From the NCBI GenBank assembly GCA_943359525.1, contig CALRHV010000007.1, positions 1 through 45,548 of the forward strand: a stretch of 45,548 bases of DNA, read 5' to 3'. Each line of letters opens with the position of its first letter. The first letter of the stretch is position 1. A program made the translations under genes and the position numbers. This document shows, piece by piece, positions 34,951-43,552 of this stretch. Origin of the DNA: Candidatus Uhrbacteria bacterium. Lineage in GTDB: Bacteria; Patescibacteriota; Patescibacteriia; UBA9934. The notes under the pieces are model-generated. The model was given only the letters and a program-made list of their open reading frames with translations. It was not told the DNA's origin and made no database searches.

Positions 34951-36004
34951 GATCGGAGCATCAGTGCGGACGTTTTCGGGGGGGGGGATTCATAAAAGAA
35001 GGGTTTTTGATTTGAAATTTGAGAATGTTGTGTCGATGGAGAATTTGCTCGCAGCGTGGGAAGAATTTTTCGCAGGGAAACGAAAGAAGCCAGACGTTTT
35101 AAAGTTTAAAGAAGACCTTCTCATAAATATTCGCTTGCTTCACAACGATCTCGTCGCCCATCGATATGAACACGGATCATATTACCATTTCGTCGTGAAG
35201 GATCCGAAACGACGTGATATTCATAAGGCTTCGGTGCGCGATCGACTATTACATCACGCGATCCATCGAAAGCTGTACCCGTTGTTCGATCGTATTTTCG
35301 TTGCCGATTCATTTTCTTGTAGAATCGGAAAAGGAACGCACAATGCGATGAATCGATTTCGTGTGATGCATCGAAACGTGAGTCAGAATAATACAAAAAC
35401 ATGCCGGGTACTGAAACTTGATATTCGAAAGTTTTTCGCGAGTATTGATCACGATATTCTGTTGTCGCTTTTGTATAATTGGATTCCAGATCTCGAATTA
35501 ATGTGGCTGTTTGAACGAATTATTTCGTCATTTTCAGCGCTCGACTCTCAAAGAGGCCTTCCTCTTGGGAATCTTACGTCGCAACTGTTTGCGAATGTGT
35601 ATTTGCACGAACTTGACGCGTTTGTGAAGTATCAACTTAGGGCAAAGAACTATATTCGATATGCGGATGATTTCGTTCTACTCTCGTCGTCACAAGAAGA
35701 ATTGAAAAAGTATCTTGACGCGATTCGAACAGTTCTCGCTGATCAGCTTCGCCTCACACTTCACCCCAAGAAAATCGAACTGCGAACAATTTCGTCCGGG
35801 GTCGACTTTTTGGGATGGATTCACTTTCCATCGCATCGTATTTTGCGAACGTCGACGAAAAACCGAATGATTCGTCGGCATCGGACAGATCTCAGTGAGC
35901 ACGTGCATTTCTCGTATTTAGGAATGGTCGGTCATGGAAATACGCATGAACTCCAGATCGCGCTTGCGAATGAGTATTGGCTCTTTGGAGAGAAGGATTT
36001 TTAA
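34937..36004 (+). CDS. DGR-type reverse transcriptase
   Basis: IRYADDFVLL catalytic motif, LPLGNLTSQLFANVYLHELD (DGR-type LGxxxSQ), GKGTHNAMNRF; true start uncertain (35012 or 35036 possible). Confidence 0.95.
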   Translation: MSVCKIGASVRTFSGGGIHKRRVFDLKFENVVSMENLLAAWEEFFAGKRKKPDVLKFKEDLLINIRLLHNDLVAHRYEHGSYYHFVVKDPKRRDIHKASVRDRLLHHAIHRKLYPLFDRIFVADSFSCRIGKGTHNAMNRFRVMHRNVSQNNTKTCRVLKLDIRKFFASIDHDILLSLLYNWIPDLELMWLFERIISSFSALDSQRGLPLGNLTSQLFANVYLHELDAFVKYQLRAKNYIRYADDFVLLSSSQEELKKYLDAIRTVLADQLRLTLHPKKIELRTISSGVDFLGWIHFPSHRILRTSTKNRMIRRHRTDLSEHVHFSYLGMVGHGNTHELQIALANEYWLFGEKDF

Positions 36005-36044
36005 GATTCGATTCAGCTCCTCTCCTGTGCTACCATTCCTCCAT

Positions 36045-37277
36045 ATGCGTTTTTCTCGTTCGCCACTTTCGGCGCCTTTGTGGGCGTTTGGTGCGGTGTT
36101 GGTTGCGGTACTGTGTGTGGCGACGGGGTATGCAGTTGGTGCTCAGCAGTCTGCTCAGGCTGTTGTTCCTGTTGGTGAAGGACACGTTACGAATCAAGGA
36201 TTTATTCCGCCGGACGTGAGCAACGACGCGGATTTTGCGACGTTCTGGGAGGTGTGGCGAGCAGTTCGAGCAGCGTATGTGGATCAGCCGGTTTCTGAAA
36301 AGAATTTGTATTATGGTTCCATTAGCGGAATGGTTGCATCGTTAAATGATCCCTATTCCACATACTTTACGCCGGAGGACGCTCAGGCATTTGACGAGCA
36401 GCTTGCGGGAAGTTTTTTTGGCATTGGTGCACAACTCGACATGAAGGATGATCAGATTGTTGTTGTAGCACCGTTGCCGGGAACGCCAGCCGACCGTGCA
36501 GGGCTTCGAACAGGCGACAGTATTGTCGCGATTGATGGGGTAACAACGGACGGCATGAATATCTACGAAGCGGTGAGTCATATCCGCGGAGAAAAGGGAA
36601 CTGCGGTAGTGTTGAGTATTCTTCGCGACGGCGCAGCGGAAACGCAGGCTTTCTCAATTGTTCGCGACGAAATTACGGTGGACAGTGTGACATACGCCAT
36701 GAAAGACGATCACGTTGCAGTGATTGAGATTTCGATGTTTAATGAAGATACTTCTTCGCTCTTTGCGAAGGCCGCAGAAAACGCGGTGAAAGACGGTGCA
36801 ACGAGCATCGTGCTCGACTTACGGAATAATCCAGGGGGATTGCTCGATTCCGCTATTGATCTTGCGGGATATTGGATTCCAAAGGGTGGAACTGCGGTTA
36901 TTGAAGACGTCCGCGGAACACAGACGAAATATCCAACGTCCGGTTCTGGGAGTTTGAAGGATATTCCGACGGTTGTTCTTGTGAATGGAGGATCGGCGTC
37001 TGCGGCAGAAATTCTTGCCGGTGCGCTGCAAGACACGCATGGGGCTACGGTTATTGGCGAACAGACGTTCGGAAAAGGATCAGTGCAAGAATATCGCGAT
37101 CTTCCGGATGGTGGTGCGGTAAAGATTACTGTTGCGCGGTGGCTTACTCCACTTGGCCGTTCGATTGATAAACAAGGGATTGCTCCAGACAGCGTTGTCC
37201 CTCTGACGATTGAAGACGTTCATGCAAACCTCGATACCCAATTCAACGCGGCACTCGATTTCCTCCAGAAGAAATAA
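36045..37277 (+). CDS. S41 family C-terminal processing peptidase with PDZ domain
   Basis: NDPYSTYFTPEDAQAF, PDZ GTPADRAGLRTGDSIVAIDG, VLVNGGSASAAEILAGALQD. Confidence 0.95.
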   Translation: MRFSRSPLSAPLWAFGAVLVAVLCVATGYAVGAQQSAQAVVPVGEGHVTNQGFIPPDVSNDADFATFWEVWRAVRAAYVDQPVSEKNLYYGSISGMVASLNDPYSTYFTPEDAQAFDEQLAGSFFGIGAQLDMKDDQIVVVAPLPGTPADRAGLRTGDSIVAIDGVTTDGMNIYEAVSHIRGEKGTAVVLSILRDGAAETQAFSIVRDEITVDSVTYAMKDDHVAVIEISMFNEDTSSLFAKAAENAVKDGATSIVLDLRNNPGGLLDSAIDLAGYWIPKGGTAVIEDVRGTQTKYPTSGSGSLKDIPTVVLVNGGSASAAEILAGALQDTHGATVIGEQTFGKGSVQEYRDLPDGGAVKITVARWLTPLGRSIDKQGIAPDSVVPLTIEDVHANLDTQFNAALDFLQKK

Positions 37278-37839
37278 AGGAGAGGAAGAGCGTCATCGAA
37301 CAGAGGTCTCTGCTGGAGGCCTCGTGTTTAAGCGTGTCAACGGGCTGGTATACTTTGCAATGGTAAAGGACTCATACGGGAAGTGGGCGTTTCCCAAGGG
37401 TCATGTTCGGCAGGATGAATCCTATCGCGATGGCGCAACTCGTGAGATTCGCGAAGAGATGGGACTGTCCGGTCTGCGTATGATCTGTCGACTTGATACG
37501 ATCGACATCTGGTTCCGTGATCGGTTCGTCCACAAAGGAAAGCTCGTGCACAAATATATTCACTACTTCTTGTTTGAAGCGGACAAAGACGCCACGGTGC
37601 ATCGGCCAAAGCCGCAAGAACAAGGCGAGACAATTCGTGCGGTGGGATGGGTTCCGGCAAGGGATTTGCTCAGGCGCTCGAGTTATCGCGACATGATCCA
37701 CATCATTAAGAAAGCGTTACGACTATGCTCGTCTCCCTCCTCAACGACGTCCGTGCCCTCGGCCCCAAAGGCGCCATTGTCGACGTCCCCGAAGGCTACG
37801 CCCGAAGCTTCCTCTTCCCTGAACACCTTGCGGTTTTAG
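37210..37839 (+). CDS. NUDIX hydrolase (ORF boundaries overlap both neighbours)
   Basis: GKWAFPKGHVRQDESYRDGATREIREEMGL Nudix box. Confidence 0.82.
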   Translation: MKTFMQTSIPNSTRHSISSRRNKGEEERHRTEVSAGGLVFKRVNGLVYFAMVKDSYGKWAFPKGHVRQDESYRDGATREIREEMGLSGLRMICRLDTIDIWFRDRFVHKGKLVHKYIHYFLFEADKDATVHRPKPQEQGETIRAVGWVPARDLLRRSSYRDMIHIIKKALRLCSSPSSTTSVPSAPKAPLSTSPKATPEASSSLNTLRF

Positions 37840-38156
37840 CAACGAAGGACGTAGTGGCAGCCGACAAGGCTCTTGACGACCGGCCAAGGGAAACTAAGAC
37901 TGAACGCGAGGAGCGCGAGCTCGCTGCCGAAATTGACGGCCTCGAAATTGTGCGGTCGGTGAAGGAGGAAAAGGGAATCCCAGCCTTAGCAATTGAGAAG
38001 GAGGACGTGAAGCAGGGGCTAAAGGAGCTCGGATTCAAAGTTCCCTTGCAGTGTATTTCGATGAAGCCGCTGAAGGAATTTGGAACGTTCGAGGTTCCTG
38101 TTTTGTTCCCATCCGGATTCGAATCCCAACTTTCCGTCATTATCGAAGCGGCGTAA
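37725..38156 (+). CDS. rplI: Ribosomal protein bL9
   Basis: MLVSLLNDVRALGPKGAIVDVPEGYARSFLFPEHLAVLAT. Confidence 0.93.
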   Translation: MLVSLLNDVRALGPKGAIVDVPEGYARSFLFPEHLAVLATKDVVAADKALDDRPRETKTEREERELAAEIDGLEIVRSVKEEKGIPALAIEKEDVKQGLKELGFKVPLQCISMKPLKEFGTFEVPVLFPSGFESQLSVIIEAA

Positions 38157-38284
38157 TGCGGCTTTCGGTGATTCGTCGTTTGCCGAACAATGACGGTTGA
38201 GTTTTCCACTGGTTCGGTGTTCTCAATTTTGATACCATAGAAAAGTCTTATCCCCACGAGACGTTTATTCTTTATTTTTGGATT

Positions 38285-38608
38285 ATGCTCAACAAAAATG
38301 ATGTGACAATGCTTCGTGGGATGTTTGTGGAAGTTCTCGATGATCGGGATGTTCAGTGGAAAGCCGATCTTGATCAGCGATTTCATGATTTTAAACACGA
38401 AATTCGCGATGAAATTCATTCAGTTGTGAACGGAGCTGTTTCGGCTTCAGAAGCCCGAATGATGAATCGAATGGATGGCTCGCTCGAGCGAGTGAAGGTT
38501 GAAATCATCGATGCGATTGGAGAGATCCTTGATGAATCAGTCCTCCCGCAGATTTCGGATCTTCAAGTGGACATGCGACGAGTAAAGAATCATCTCCAAA
38601 TGGCCTAA
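38285..38608 (+). CDS. Small coiled-coil protein, paralog of 33168-33491
   Basis: IRDEIHSVVNGAVSASEARM block shared with the 33168 ORF. Confidence 0.7.
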   Translation: MLNKNDVTMLRGMFVEVLDDRDVQWKADLDQRFHDFKHEIRDEIHSVVNGAVSASEARMMNRMDGSLERVKVEIIDAIGEILDESVLPQISDLQVDMRRVKNHLQMA

Positions 38609-38611
38609 TAC

Positions 38612-38636
38612 AAAGCTCCGCCCCGGCGGAGCTTTT
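38612..38636 (+). terminator. Rho-independent terminator
   Basis: AAAGCTCCGCC-CC-GGCGGAGCTTTT. Confidence 0.85.
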
Positions 38637-38643
38637 CGTTTCT

Positions 38644-40272
38644 ATGCATCATCGATTTATATTCATTGTAGGTGGCGTGATGAGTGGCGTGGGAAAGGGA
38701 ACGAGTAGCGCCGCGCTTGGATTAACGCTGAAGGCAAGAGGATTTGTGGTGACCGCGGTGAAAATTGACCCGTATGTGAACGTGGATGCGGGGACGATGA
38801 ATCCGGTGGAACATGGCGAAGTATTTGTGACGATCGACGGCGATGAGACGGATCAAGACATCGGGAACTACGAGCGCTTTCTTGATGAGAACATCACATC
38901 GGTGAACTACATGACGACGGGTCGCGTGTATCAGTCGGTGATCGAGCGCGAACGAAGAGGGGATTATCACGGAAAGTGTGTTGAAGTTGTGCCTCGCGTG
39001 CCGGAAGAGGTGATCGACCGTCTCGAGAAGGCGGCGAAGAAGGCGAAAGCGGATTTCGTTTTGGTCGAGATTGGCGGGACGGTCGGCGAATATGAAAATA
39101 TTCTCTTTCTCGAAGCAATCCGCATGATGAAACTGAAGAGTCCCGATGATGTTCGTACCGTGCTCGTCAGCTATCTTCCAGTTCCACCGTCCATCGGTGA
39201 GATGAAAACCAAGCCAACGCAGCACGCGGTTCGTGAAGTGAATCGTATCGGGATTAACCCCGAGTTCCTTATATGTCGATCGGAAGTCGCGCTCGACGCT
39301 CCTCGTCGCGAAAAGTTGAGTCGATTTTGCGGTGTGCATCCTTCACACATCATTACCGCGCCGAATGCAAAATCGATCTACGAAGTACCGAAGCTTTTCG
39401 ACGAACAAGGGTTCGCGGATTCTATGGTGAAGTCGTTTCGCATGAAATCGCGGACAACGCCGGATCTCAGTGCATGGGACTCGCTTGTTCATACGATCGA
39501 AGCCGTCGATCGTCCAGTCCGCATCGGCGTTATTGGAAAATACTTTTCAACCGGCGACTTCATTTTATCGGACGCGTATCTCTCTGTTCTCGAGGCGATT
39601 AAGCACGCTGCGTGGAGCATCGGTAGAAAACCGGTGATCGAATGGTTGAACTCGGAAGCGTATGAACAGGATCCTTCGAAGCTCAAGGAGCTCGATGCAT
39701 ACGACGGTGTACTTGTTCCTGGCGGATTTGGCTCGCGGGGTATTGAAGGGAAAATGGCGGCGATCACCTATGTCCGCGAACACAAGATTCCGTACTTCGG
39801 TATTTGCTACGGAATGCAATGCGCGGTGATTGAATTTGCGCGATCGGTTCTTGGCCTTACCGATGCACACACTACGGAGATTGCACCGAAGACGAAGAAC
39901 CCCGTCATCCATTTGATGAACGGCCAGGGCAAGAAACTGAAGGGAACTGGCATCGGTGGAACGTTGCGGCTGGGGTCGTATCCTTGCGACCTCAAGGCCG
40001 GATCGACCTCTCGTGAATCGTATGGATCGGATCAGATCTCAGAGCGCCATCGCCACCGATACGAATTCAATAACGATTATCGTCAGCGCCTCATCGACGC
40101 CGGTCTCGTCATCGCTGGCACATCGCCTGATGATCGCTTGGTCGAAATCATCGAGGTTACCGATCACCCCTTCTTCGTTGGCGTACAGTTCCATCCAGAA
40201 TTCCAGTCACGACCGTTGCGGCCACATCCGTTGTTTGTGAGTTTCCTCAAAGCTGCGGCGAAAGGTCGTTAG
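38644..40272 (+). CDS. pyrG: CTP synthase
   Basis: GGVMSGVGKGTSSAALGLTLKARG; glutaminase PYFGICYGMQCAVIE; VQFHPEFQSRPLRPHPLF. Confidence 0.98.
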   Translation: MHHRFIFIVGGVMSGVGKGTSSAALGLTLKARGFVVTAVKIDPYVNVDAGTMNPVEHGEVFVTIDGDETDQDIGNYERFLDENITSVNYMTTGRVYQSVIERERRGDYHGKCVEVVPRVPEEVIDRLEKAAKKAKADFVLVEIGGTVGEYENILFLEAIRMMKLKSPDDVRTVLVSYLPVPPSIGEMKTKPTQHAVREVNRIGINPEFLICRSEVALDAPRREKLSRFCGVHPSHIITAPNAKSIYEVPKLFDEQGFADSMVKSFRMKSRTTPDLSAWDSLVHTIEAVDRPVRIGVIGKYFSTGDFILSDAYLSVLEAIKHAAWSIGRKPVIEWLNSEAYEQDPSKLKELDAYDGVLVPGGFGSRGIEGKMAAITYVREHKIPYFGICYGMQCAVIEFARSVLGLTDAHTTEIAPKTKNPVIHLMNGQGKKLKGTGIGGTLRLGSYPCDLKAGSTSRESYGSDQISERHRHRYEFNNDYRQRLIDAGLVIAGTSPDDRLVEIIEVTDHPFFVGVQFHPEFQSRPLRPHPLFVSFLKAAAKGR

Positions 40273-40278
40273 AAACAC

Positions 40279-40306
40279 AAAATCCCAGCCGATCGGCTGG
40301 GATTTT
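40279..40306. terminator. Bidirectional terminator between convergent pyrG and rpmA
   Basis: AAAATCCCAGCCGATCGGCTGGGATTTT perfect palindrome. Confidence 0.9.
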
Positions 40307-40314
40307 GGTTGCGA

Positions 40315-40608
40315 TTACGCGGTAACTTCCACTGCTGGCTTGATGGAGACGAAGGTGCGGAGCTTGAGCTTTCCAGTGAAGTCTGGCACGCGCTTTTTCA
40401 TGAAAGAGACTACTCCGTCTGCAACGGCGTAGAGTGTAAAGTCTTTACCGCAGCGTACGTTCTTTCCTGGATGTGCTTTGGTTCCACGTTGGCGAAGGAT
40501 GATTTCACCAATTTGAACCTGTGTACCATCGGAACGCTTGACTCCAAGGCGTTTTGCTTGGGAATCACGGCCGTTTCGTGTAGAACCTTGGGCGAGTTTA
40601 TGAGCCAT
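40315..40608 (-). CDS. rpmA: Ribosomal protein bL27
   Basis: [61 protein letters not shown]. Confidence 0.97.
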   Translation of the reverse strand: MAHKLAQGSTRNGRDSQAKRLGVKRSDGTQVQIGEIILRQRGTKAHPGKNVRCGKDFTLYAVADGVVSFMKKRVPDFTGKLKLRTFVSIKPAVEVTA

Positions 40609-40743
40609 ACATTGGGTAAGTGCCGAGCGCCGATCACAGTGATCGGGGCGGCTAACGTGGGGTAGATTAGCCTAATTCCTAGGGAGCGTCAAGCACAGAC
40701 TGGGGCTATCCGTGGATGAAAAGTGGGGTATACTGTGAAAAGT

Positions 40744-40980
40744 ATGAGAAATGCGATTTTGGCTGCTTTGGAGGATATTCGAGGGAATTTGCGACTTCAC
40801 CGTGGCGGAATCGATTTAGTGAGCCTGGATGAGGATGCCGGGATCGTTACCTTGCGATTTACCGGTGCCTGCGCCGGCTGTGCGCTTTCGGACATCACGA
40901 TGAAGAAGGGGATCGAGGTGGTGTTGTGCGAACGGGTGCCGGGCATTCGGAAAATCCTTACCGCTGATTCTCATGCCTAA
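40744..40980 (+). CDS. NifU C-terminal-domain-like protein
   Basis: LHRGGIDLVSLDEDAGIVTLRFTGACAGCALSDITMKKGIE, CxxC motif. Confidence 0.9.
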   Translation: MRNAILAALEDIRGNLRLHRGGIDLVSLDEDAGIVTLRFTGACAGCALSDITMKKGIEVVLCERVPGIRKILTADSHA

Positions 40981-41365
40981 AATTGCCGTCGAACGAAAGG
41001 GACGCGTCGCATCGCTGTTGAGCGTGCGATATTTTCGACTGTGCGTTGGGCTTTCCGCAGGTTTCATTGTGTTGTCGGTCGCGTTACTTCTCTGGCGCTT
41101 GTTTCCAGAAATCTACGGGAAGGAAGTGATCCCGTTGCATTACAATATTCACTACGGTGTGGATTGGACGGGGGCGTGGTGGCAAATTTTTGGATACCCG
41201 GCCGCGGGCGCTCTGCTGTGTGTGGTGAACACCGTTGTTTTACTCATGCTCGTGAAGCGCGAACCGATGCTTGCTCGCGTCGTCCTTGTTTCCACGGTTG
41301 TTCTTACGGGTTTTCTGTTCCTTTCTACCGTCTTCGTCGTTCTTATGAACATTGTGTATGGTTGA
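40973..41365 (+). CDS. Small membrane protein
   Basis: 130 aa, three or four TMs, overlaps flanking genes by a few bp. Confidence 0.7.
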   Translation: MPKIAVERKGRVASLLSVRYFRLCVGLSAGFIVLSVALLLWRLFPEIYGKEVIPLHYNIHYGVDWTGAWWQIFGYPAAGALLCVVNTVVLLMLVKREPMLARVVLVSTVVLTGFLFLSTVFVVLMNIVYG

Positions 41366-42422
41366 CGCTTTCGCAATCACAAAGATTCTCCTGCTTGGCA
41401 CCGCGAGTTTTGTGGTGGCGATTTGTTGGACGCCGCTTTTAACGCACGTCTTGTATAAATTTCGGCTGGGAAAGTCTATTCGGAGTGCGGTGACCGCGCC
41501 GATGTTTGCCAAGCTCCACGCAAAAAAAGCGGGTGTTCCAACTATGGGCGGTGTGTTGATCTGGGGAACGGTTGGTGCGATGGCGGCGTTTTTTTCTGCG
41601 TGCTATTACTTTGCGCCGACGAGCGCGCTTGGTGAATTACACTTTCTTTCGCGTTCGCAGACGTGGCTTCCAGTTGCCGCGCTTGTTGCTGCGGGAATTG
41701 TTGGGCTGGCGGACGACTTCATGAATGTGTTCAAGATTGGTTCACACGGTGGTGGTTTGCATGTTCGTCATCGTTTGTTGTTGTACGCGGTGGTGGCGGC
41801 GGTTGGTGCATGGTGGTTCACGGCGAAGCTTGGGTTTGATTCGTTGCACGTTCCGTTTGTTGGCGACGTTGTTGTTGGCGTTGTTCCGTATGCATTCTTT
41901 TTCATCGCTGTTATTGTCGCAACATCGTTTTCGGTGAATCAAACCGACGGTCTCGACGGATTGGCCGGCGGTACATTAGCAAGCGCATTCGGCGCGTATT
42001 CGTTAATTGCCGTCATGCAAGGCCGATACGACCTCGCGGCATTTTGTGCTGTGGTGATGGGCGCGTTGTTCGCATTCCTTTGGTTCAACATTTATCCGGC
42101 ACGATTCATTATGGGCGATACTGGTGCGATGTCGCTTGGGGTTACGTTGGGTATTGTGGCGATGATTACGAATCAACCGCTTTTGCTTCCACTCATCGGG
42201 TTTATCTTTGTTTTGGAAATGATGACGACTATTTTGCAGATAGGATCCAAAAAACTCTTCGGAAAGAAGATTTTCCTTATTGCGCCAATCCACCATCATT
42301 TTGAGGCGCTCGGATGGCCTGAGCCAAAGGTGGTTATGCGGTTTTGGGTGATTTCTTGGATTACTGCCGCCTTTGGTGTGCTGCTCGCGTTGCTCGACAT
42401 TGCAACGAATACCTCGCCTTAA
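41358..42422 (+). CDS. mraY: Phospho-N-acetylmuramoyl-pentapeptide-transferase
   Basis: KKAGVPTMGGVLIWGTV; NQTDGLDGLAGG; FIMGDTGAMSLG; PIHHHFEALGWPEPKVVMRFWVIS. Confidence 0.97.
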   Translation: MVDAFAITKILLLGTASFVVAICWTPLLTHVLYKFRLGKSIRSAVTAPMFAKLHAKKAGVPTMGGVLIWGTVGAMAAFFSACYYFAPTSALGELHFLSRSQTWLPVAALVAAGIVGLADDFMNVFKIGSHGGGLHVRHRLLLYAVVAAVGAWWFTAKLGFDSLHVPFVGDVVVGVVPYAFFFIAVIVATSFSVNQTDGLDGLAGGTLASAFGAYSLIAVMQGRYDLAAFCAVVMGALFAFLWFNIYPARFIMGDTGAMSLGVTLGIVAMITNQPLLLPLIGFIFVLEMMTTILQIGSKKLFGKKIFLIAPIHHHFEALGWPEPKVVMRFWVISWITAAFGVLLALLDIATNTSP

Positions 42423-42426
42423 TGGT

Positions 42427-43545
42427 ATGGCGTTTTTTGGAGGAATGCGAAACGCGGATCGAACATTCCTTGCGTTGCTTGGTGGGTTGGTGTTGCTTGG
42501 CCTGGTGTTGCTTGCGTCCGCTTCTGGTCCAACGGGTTTTGTGAAGTTTCACGACACGTATTACTTTTTGAAACATCAGATCATTTTCGGACTGATTCCG
42601 GGTACGATCGGATTCCTTGTTGCGAGCCGTGTGCCGTACACGACGTATCGACGATTTGCTGGAGTGATGTTGTTGATTTCAATCGTGCTTTTGCTCTCCG
42701 TCTTTATTCCTGGTCTTGGCACCGATCTTGGAACGTTCGCGCGGCAATGGATCCATATTGGCTCGTTTACCGTGCAGCCATCTGAACTGGTGAAGCTTAC
42801 GTTCTTATTTTACATCGCCGCATGGATGGAGAAACGTTCAGAACACGAGATTCGCGATGTGCACAGCGGACTTATTCCGTTCGCGATTGTGCTCTCCGTG
42901 GTGATGGGATTGCTGCTCCTTGAACACGACACAGGAACACTCGGCGTCATCGTGATTATGGCCCTCGGCGTGTATTTCTCCGCTGGTGCACCGTTTCGAT
43001 ACTTCGCGCTGTTCGGTGGCGCTGGCGTTGGGTTGCTTGGATTGCTTATTACGTTCTCCCCGTATCGTGCCGCGCGATTCATGACGTTCCTGCATCCTGA
43101 ACTTGATCCAAAGGGCGTTGGATATCATATCAACCAGGCCTTGCTTGCAGTGGGAAGTGGGGGATTCTTTGGACGAGGATACGGGCATTCGTTACAGAAG
43201 TTCCAGTATCTTCCAGAAGTTGCCGGGGATTCTATCTTCGCTGTCATTGCGGAAGAACTCGGATTCCTTTTAACGACGGCATTCCTTATTTTGTACGTTG
43301 GATTCATTCAACGCGGTTTCAAGATCGCTGCAGCTGCGAACGATGCATTTGGTCGATATCTCGTCGTGGGCGTGATGTCCTGGATTGGCGCGCAGGCATT
43401 TTTTAACATCGCCGCCATGGTTGGTGTGCTCCCAATTACCGGTGTGCCGCTGCCTTTGGTAAGCTACGGCGGAACCGCGCTTGCCGTAACCCTCACCGCG
43501 CTCGGCGTCGTCGTCAATGTCTCCTCGCACTCGAAGAACGTATAA
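42427..43545 (+). CDS. ftsW: FtsW/RodA/SpoVE family (SEDS) protein
   Basis: RQWIHIGSFTVQPSELVKL; ITGVPLPLVSYGGTALAVTLTALGVVVNVS. Confidence 0.95.
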   Translation: MAFFGGMRNADRTFLALLGGLVLLGLVLLASASGPTGFVKFHDTYYFLKHQIIFGLIPGTIGFLVASRVPYTTYRRFAGVMLLISIVLLLSVFIPGLGTDLGTFARQWIHIGSFTVQPSELVKLTFLFYIAAWMEKRSEHEIRDVHSGLIPFAIVLSVVMGLLLLEHDTGTLGVIVIMALGVYFSAGAPFRYFALFGGAGVGLLGLLITFSPYRAARFMTFLHPELDPKGVGYHINQALLAVGSGGFFGRGYGHSLQKFQYLPEVAGDSIFAVIAEELGFLLTTAFLILYVGFIQRGFKIAAAANDAFGRYLVVGVMSWIGAQAFFNIAAMVGVLPITGVPLPLVSYGGTALAVTLTALGVVVNVSSHSKNV

Positions 43546-43552
43546 TGAAATT

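Noticed and set aside
34627-34995. Plus-strand ORF between TR and RT as the accessory gene
   Set aside because: Its sequence shows no Avd-like features; the overlapping minus-strand ORF has clear Avd-like helices (RYTLG, KFDALKFFITTAWEL, LGGWI).
40630-40646. Hairpin CCGATCAC-A-GTGATCGG upstream of rpmA as a riboswitch-like leader
   Set aside because: A single short hairpin is insufficient evidence for specific regulation.
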